Of a stretch of DNA of 24,064 nt, positions 19,313 to 24,064 are shown in pieces (within the stretch, counting starts at the first letter, position 1; each line of letters starts with the position of its first letter). Location: the NCBI RefSeq assembly GCF_000485595.1, contig NW_014577497.1, positions 17,746 to 41,809 on the forward strand. Reading direction: 5' to 3'. The DNA comes from Priapulus caudatus. Its lineage: Eukaryota; Priapulida; Priapulimorpha; Priapulimorphida; Priapulidae. The notes beneath the pieces are model-generated. The model was not told where the DNA came from and made no database searches. It was given only the letters and a program-made list of their open reading frames with translations. The position numbers were made by a program, and so were the translations under genes.

Positions 19313-19705
19313 TTACCTGATACTCTAATTTATCATTTGTGAACATGCATTTTCTTTATATTTTATAGTTTTAGTCACATATTTTAGTGTTTGTGCTCGG
19401 GTATTTATGTGATTAAATAGTATAAGCTGTTGGTTTTGTTCACTAGTCAGTATAGTCTTTCACGTTGTAAATGCACAATTGTATGATAGTAGTAATTGTG
19501 TTTATCTAGCAGCTATATGAGTGTCAGCTAAGTGGTTTGTTGTTACGATAATGTAGTGCGCTGTGTGCTCATAGCTATCTTATCACATTTAGGTGATCTG
19601 GAACTTTTGCAATTAATACTAATATACCGTCCACCAACTGTTTAATCAGGTATATTGTTTTATTGCCAATGTCGATCAGATTTTTAGTAGTATATGTAGT
19701 AGACC

Positions 19706-19711
19706 AATAAA
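19706..19711 (+). promoter_or_regulatory. Candidate polyadenylation signal AATAAA
   Basis: First clear AATAAA seen on the + strand after the GDH stop codon, followed by T-rich sequence. Confidence 0.4.
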
Positions 19712-19853
19712 TTTTGTCCTAGAAATTTGTGAATCAATGTATATAGGTGCATAAGTTCAAAGATAAAAAGAGAAGGCTCAGTTGTGTACTAGTACTTGTA
19801 TTACTATTAAGCTATGCTCAGGTAAAATAACATTATACTAGGGCTGAGAGGCT

Positions 19854-20371
19854 CTATGTCCCCCAGGGTACTGCCGGAACGTACCCTGTTACTATCTAAT
19901 ATGCCGGACCGTACCTCGCCTACTCCACTAACGAGTCTAGGGATCGAGTCGCCTACGCCATAGATATATACAACACATGTGTACCAGGGTACGTTCCGGT
20001 GGCGCAAATCCACTTTAGGCACCTTATGTATCACGAAGTGATGCACAGATTTCTGTGTATCATCAACTGATACACAGACTTTCCGTATATCAAGGAATGA
20101 TGCAAAAACCCTAACCCGAACCCTAACCCTAAGTCATAAAGTATAACCTTACTCCTTAGGTATCACGAAGTGTGTTAGGGTTAGGGTTGGGCTTAGGGTT
20201 AGGGTTAGGGTTTTTGCATCATTCCTTGATATACGGAAATTCTGTGCATCAGTTGATGATAGTTTGATACACAGAAATCTGTGCATCACTTCGTGATACC
20301 TAAGGTGCCTAAAGTGGATTTGCACCCGTTCCGGTATACCGGACGTTCCGGCAGTACCGTGGGGGACATAG
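19854..20371. mobile_element. Foldback element with telomere-like core
   Basis: The ends CTATGTCCCCCAGGGTACTG and the mirrored CAGTACCGTGGGGGACATAG match at 28 of 29 positions (19854-19882, 20343-20371). Long inner arms (about 20008-20117 against 20202-20323) are also complementary, with small differences; the left arm carries about 120 bases missing on the right. The centre holds CCCTAA units on the left and TTAGGG units on the right. If the ends are TGTCCCC..GGGGACA, TA flanks both sides. Confidence 0.75.
20108..20212. repeat. Inverted telomere-like arrays
   Basis: CCCTAA-type units at about 20108-20132 face TTAGGG-type units at about 20172-20212, with some CCCGAA and GGGCTT variants. They are separated by about 40 bases containing TATCACGAAGTGTG. 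Confidence 0.85.
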
Positions 20372-20403
20372 TCTCATAGACCCTATGAGCTCTACTAGGG
20401 GTT

Positions 20404-20577
20404 CAAGGATAGAGAACATGGGTCCCAATAAAACCAATGTCATTTACATCAATATAAATATAATATTATATCAATATAATAGGTTAGGGTTATGGTTAGG
20501 ATTAGGGTTAGGCACATTACTCATTAGGTTATGGTTTTATACATTGGTTTTATTGGGACCCATGTTCTCTATCCTTG
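20404..20577. mobile_element. 174-bp MITE with perfect 37-bp inverted repeats
   Basis: The arms 20404-20440 and 20541-20577 are perfectly complementary, starting CAAGGATAGAGAACATGGGT. The interior is an AT-rich palindromic stretch and degenerate TTAGGG units (20482-20512). No clear target duplication. It lies 32 bases from the telomere-cored foldback element. Confidence 0.8.
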
Positions 20578-21231
20578 GGCCATGTGATGTTGGAACTGTG
20601 TTGTGTTTGATGATATTCTTACAATGCTTTGTGAAATGGGTCCAGCGATAGGAAAAGTTAGTTTGTTGAAACATCGTTGTAGTTGAAGTTTGCAGGTAAA
20701 GTATATTAGCTTCAGATCCATTTGTTTTAGACACTAGATGGCAGCACGGTGCAATCGAGGGTTTTAAACGCCAGCGCCCCCTTTTGCTAAAAGAGTGGCA
20801 AGGGGCCAAGTGCAAGGATCCACACTACTGTTACTCAAGACTTGTAGCGTCACTCCTCTCTTCCCACGTCTTCCATTTGCGAAGTTCGTTTGATGGTGTG
20901 ATTGTCAGTGTTTCTAAACTGTACAGACGTTGCTGTGACTGAGGTAAACGCGCAGTGTTTTAGTTAATAGTAATACCACGTATCAAGCAATTTCTTTAGA
21001 ATTGACTGGTTGCACCAGTGTTTTGAGCAATTTCCAAAAATTTGAAACCCTTTAAATTCTTGCTAGTGACAGTGTTTGTAGTAATAATAACACATTAACA
21101 ATTAACATTAATTTAACGTTCATATTATCATATTCTTTATGGGAATCGTTCTAGATGGTCAGTGTGTCTGTCTATACGCTGTTAACCATTCATTACTATA
21201 TTTCTATAATTAGACCCTCTAATAATGGAAT
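20578..21231. other. Gene-free stretch
   Basis: No supported gene. It holds a CTCF-like word (ACACTAGATGGCAGCAC, 20731-20747) and GC-richer DNA at 20760-20950. GACTGAG/GTAAAC near 20942 could be a splice donor of a noncoding first exon, but nothing else supports one. Confidence 0.4.
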
Positions 21232-21239
21232 GTTTACTA

Positions 21240-21721
21240 CACAGGCACTTGGACCGTTTCAATAATAAAATGATGGTTAATAAATACAACTTGTCAGTAG
21301 CCTACTACTACAGTACCAGCAATAGTCTTAATGTTTGATTTGACCTAATAACTTCACTTCAACACCGTTCAATACACCGCTGCAACACATAGCCCGCACG
21401 CCATTGTGCATGCACAAATACACAGTAGATAGGAGAAACTACACAGTAGTTTAGTTAGGACACACAGTAGTACACAGTAGTTACACAGTAGTACTAGATA
21501 GGAGAAACTACACAGTAAATACACACTCCTATCTACTGTGTATTTGTGCATGCACAATGGCGTGCGGGCTATGTGTTGCAGCGGTGTATTGAACGGTGTT
21601 GAAGTGAAGTTATTAGGTCAAATCAAACATTAAGACTATTGCTGGTACTGTAGTAGTAGGCTACTGACAAGTTGTATTTATTAACCATCATTTTATTATT
21701 GAAACGGTCCAAGTGCCTGTG
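21240..21721. mobile_element. Perfect 196-bp-arm foldback element, hAT-like, 482 bp
   Basis: The arms 21240-21435 and 21526-21721 appear identical as inverted copies over all 196 bases. Ends CACAGGCACTTGG / CCAAGTGCCTGTG. The 90-base loop holds tandem ACACAGTAGT units. The octamer GTTTACTA flanks both sides (21232-21239, 21722-21729), giving an 8-bp target duplication as in hAT elements. No coding capacity. Perfect arms suggest a recent insertion or arm homogenisation. Confidence 0.88.
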
Positions 21722-21755
21722 GTTTACTACACTGTACACACTTGTTATGACTATG

Positions 21756-21803
21756 ACCAGGGAGTCTATAATAGGCTATAGAGCCTATTATAGACTCCCT
21801 GCT
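21756..21803. mobile_element. Miniature hairpin element, copy 9 (variant end)
   Basis: Perfect 19-bp core arms (21759-21777, 21782-21800), extending one pair to CAGGGAGTC / GACTCCCTG, 4-base loop. Read with the family end as ACCAGGG..CCCTGCT, it is flanked by ATG on both sides (21753-21755, 21804-21806). It carries one extra G relative to ATCAGGAGT. Confidence 0.6.
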
Positions 21804-22102
21804 ATGACTCATGAGTATGACTACGGTATGACTTAGCTCCAAGAAACGATATTGCTAGGGTTAGAATAGCGACCTGTGTCTATTGACGTTAGTCACACAG
21901 CCTGGTTGGGTTATACTATGACTATGAGGGTTAATTAATACAAATTACTGTATAAACTACACTGATTGTAAGTTGAAATTTTACTGCGATCTAACCCTAT
22001 ATGCATGGCTATTCTCACCTAACCGTAATTGAAACCATATTTAGTGTTACTACTACTAGTATAGCTTGTATTTGTAACTAGAATAGTTGTTGCTTATATA
22101 TA

Positions 22103-22196
22103 ATTAGTCCGAGATTCCTCTGAACCCACACCAAATGATAAATCCACCAAAATCGTCGGTGTGGGCATTAATTGGTCAGAGGAATCTCGGACTAAT
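22103..22196. mobile_element. 94-bp inverted-repeat element with two-tier stem
   Basis: Perfect 21-bp arms starting ATTAGTCCGAGATTCCTCTG (22103-22123, 22176-22196), plus an inner pair CCCACACC / GGTGTGGG (22125-22132, 22158-22165) around a 25-base loop. ATA flanks both sides, but within a TATATA context, so the duplication is ambiguous. Confidence 0.7.
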
Positions 22197-22989
22197 ATAT
22201 AATATAAGACCTTGGATTTTTGTCAGGTGGCTAGTATTGATGTATAGCTCCAATTTAATAAAATATATACTTTCTTGTCTGTGTAACTAATATAACTAAT
22301 CAATAACATAGCTATGATAAAACATATTTAAGACTAAGTTAAACTTCAAGTAAATCTTATACTTATATAGCCTTGCAAAAGATGATCATGCTGTGAAAGA
22401 TGCATCATGTTCATATAGTACATAACAATGTATATTTACACTGGTGAGTGTTGCTATATGAGTAGTGATGATATGATAATTAGATTATTGATTAATTTTG
22501 TATTAACAAATGTTACTCAGGAGGTTGAATCAGCAATGTTGCAAATAATAGTCTTTGATGTGTTATAGATGCTTGTCAATTATGGTTACAGTTAAATAAA
22601 AAATGTTTTCAATACACTGGTGCTTTACTGATAAATTACTGCTGTAGAAATTCATATCCTTGTTTTACAGAAATTTCACCAATAATGCACTGATTGTGTT
22701 TCTATATGAATAAATGCACTTATAGTTTTCCATCCACAGTAATCAGATATGTTCTCTCTTACAAATCCTGGGTTTGACCCAGGTCCAGTACGCAGGTGTC
22801 ATATTAATTAATAGACTAATATAAGATACATGGGTTGACCATAGAGATATCTGTTCACACCATGCATGAGTGGATCGATATATATTATATACATTCTCTC
22901 TACACTAGTAACCAGGGTTAGAAATTGAGTTTTTTTGCAAGGCAGCAAGTACTTGTTACCAGAGGGGGAAAAAACAGACAGCAAACTAA
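22197..22989. other. AT-rich gene-free stretch
   Basis: No gene or named element. CTGGGTTTGACCCAGG near 22767 is a short palindrome that could also be a decayed B box. AATAAA words occur near 22597 and 22710 without an associated gene. Confidence 0.5.
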
Positions 22990-23410
22990 CACTGGGTTTA
23001 CACTATCAACTTGTTGCTGTGAAATTGATGAATTTGATGTTTTTCAGTTATTTGACCGAAAATTAGCAGTGTAAACGTAAAAGTTGTGCGCAACTGGTTA
23101 ATATCAACTGGTTGCGAGATTAGAACGTGTCCTATTTTCGCCGTGCGGCCACTCGGAGAACAGAAATCAGGGGGTGTGTCACACCACCTGGGGGGAGAGC
23201 AGGTTGTTGCTATCAGTGCCACACTGGCGCGAATTAATACATGCAAAAATGTGTATCCACGGCGCCCTGCGCGCACACTTTGGGTCAAATATTGAAGCGT
23301 TTTTCAACTCGCGGTCGATAACGTAAAAGCTTTGAACAACTGATAGAGAAGTTGATAGAACGTGGAAAACCCAATCATCTCGTCGATTTTTCCATAGTGT
23401 AAACCCAGCT
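22990..23410. mobile_element. PIF/Harbinger-like MITE, 421 bp
   Basis: CTGGGTTTACACTAT near the left end is mirrored by ATAGTGTAAACCCAG at the right end. TAA flanks both sides (22987-22989, 23411-23413). The outermost two bases of each end do not match. Internal sequence is GC-richer, with short palindromes. No transposase. Confidence 0.72.
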
Positions 23411-23413
23411 TAA

Positions 23414-24064
23414 CTCACCCAGGCAGAAACTAAAGCAAAACCATAGCAGGTTGACTCCCTCCCACCCCAACGGTACTGTCCTATTTCCTCTGTCCGTATG
23501 GAAGCTGGATTGGGCTCTTAGCCCTGGTTTTCCTGATTCGTTCATTCTAAATATAGTGACTCGTGTCAAAGTTATTCGTCAAATTAAGTATTGACGGTCA
23601 CGTAGGGTCAACACGATTTGAAGAAATAAGACACCCTGTACAACTAACTGGCCATCATATTAACAGAAATTGCTTGTAACTTTGGTGCTTTCACTGGTTT
23701 ATTAGGAATTTCTTGGCAGCAAGTAGTTGCTGCTAACATTGTGAGCAGGTAGCAAATTGACTGTTGTAGGCAGATAAACTGCTGCTTGCTGCAGACAGTA
23801 TGTACATACATGTACGTTTTAAAATAGCACATCTTTACAGTTGAAAGTGCCTAGATAGGGGTCCACACATGTGTACTCTGGACAGTCTGCAGCGGATATC
23901 CGCGCGAAGCGCGTCGCGCCACCTGGTGGCGCCTTTTAGAACGAAATCGCTGCGCTGTCAATATGACTTTAAGGGTTCTATCAGATCGGGGTGTTATCGG
24001 TCAATTCAGGAGTTGTGGCGCTTGGACAAACTTTTGGATTATGCACGTAGGGCGAGAATAACTC
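23414..24064. other. Gene-free stretch to window end
   Basis: No supported gene. A GC-rich palindromic cluster lies at 23892-23933: GGATATCC, GCGCGAAGCGCG, and GCGCCACC/GGTGGCGC at 23916-23932. It could be regulatory or part of a repeat. Confidence 0.4.

Larger units (their letters stand above)
18623..19711 (+). other. GLUD1: Probable GDH 3' UTR / downstream flank
   Basis: No AATAAA occurs between the stop and the inserted MITE at 18873. The first clear AATAAA seen downstream is at 19706-19711. If that signal is used, the 3' UTR is about 1.1 kb and contains the Harbinger-like element; a variant signal nearer the stop cannot be excluded. Otherwise AT-rich with no open frame of note. Confidence 0.4.

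Noticed and set aside
20108-20212. Chromosome-fusion scar (head-to-head telomeres)
   Set aside because: The arrays are very short and lie symmetrically inside a larger inverted-repeat element with transposon-like ends.
22998-23295. Frames on both strands near 23000-23300
   Set aside because: They fall wholly inside the Harbinger-like MITE and show no protein family features.
24004-24016. Hairpin family end at TTCAGGAGTTG
   Set aside because: No partner arm before the window ends, and ATCA is not present.

Overview
This window is animal nuclear DNA, most likely from an invertebrate. It has long introns with GT..AG borders, one conserved metazoan gene split into many small exons, dense non-autonomous DNA transposons, mini- and microsatellites, and short internal TTAGGG tracts of the metazoan telomere type. 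No bacterial-style operon, rRNA or intact tRNA is visible. I cannot name the species.

The only protein-coding gene I can support is a mitochondrial-type glutamate dehydrogenase (GLUD1/GDH family) on the + strand. Eleven exons lie between 1315 and 18622 and are joined by ten introns whose phases all agree (1,1,1,0,0,0,0,1,0,0). They encode the last 480 residues, up to the TAG stop. The transit peptide and the first residues of the mature enzyme must lie in exon(s) upstream of the window. The first internal intron is very large (1519-9184, 7.7 kb) and acts as a sink for mobile and tandem repeats; the other introns are 0.36-1.9 kb.

Layout: 1-1314 is upstream intron with tRNA-like fragments. 1315-1518 is exon A. 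1519-9184 is the big intron: hairpin elements, a 2.27-kb hAT-like insertion with an 8-bp target duplication and other elements inside it, two minisatellites. 9185-9385 is a strikingly GC3-rich exon. 9386-12401 holds two introns with a TA-flanked MITE, a CA microsatellite and a 559-bp element whose end abuts a splice acceptor. 12402-18622 holds the remaining exons. 18623-about 19730 is a probable 3' UTR/flank carrying a Harbinger-like MITE. 19854-24064 is gene-free and rich in foldback elements, including one with perfect 196-bp arms and one with a core of telomere-like repeats.

The most notable observation is a dispersed family of tiny (38-64 bp) hairpin elements. At least nine copies share a terminus close to ATCARGAGY/RCTCYTGAT. 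Eight of the nine are flanked by an identical 3-bp direct repeat. Their inner stems differ from copy to copy while staying self-complementary, so the two arms of one copy match each other better than they match any other copy. This looks like a miniature mobile hairpin family in which the palindrome is renewed or maintained.
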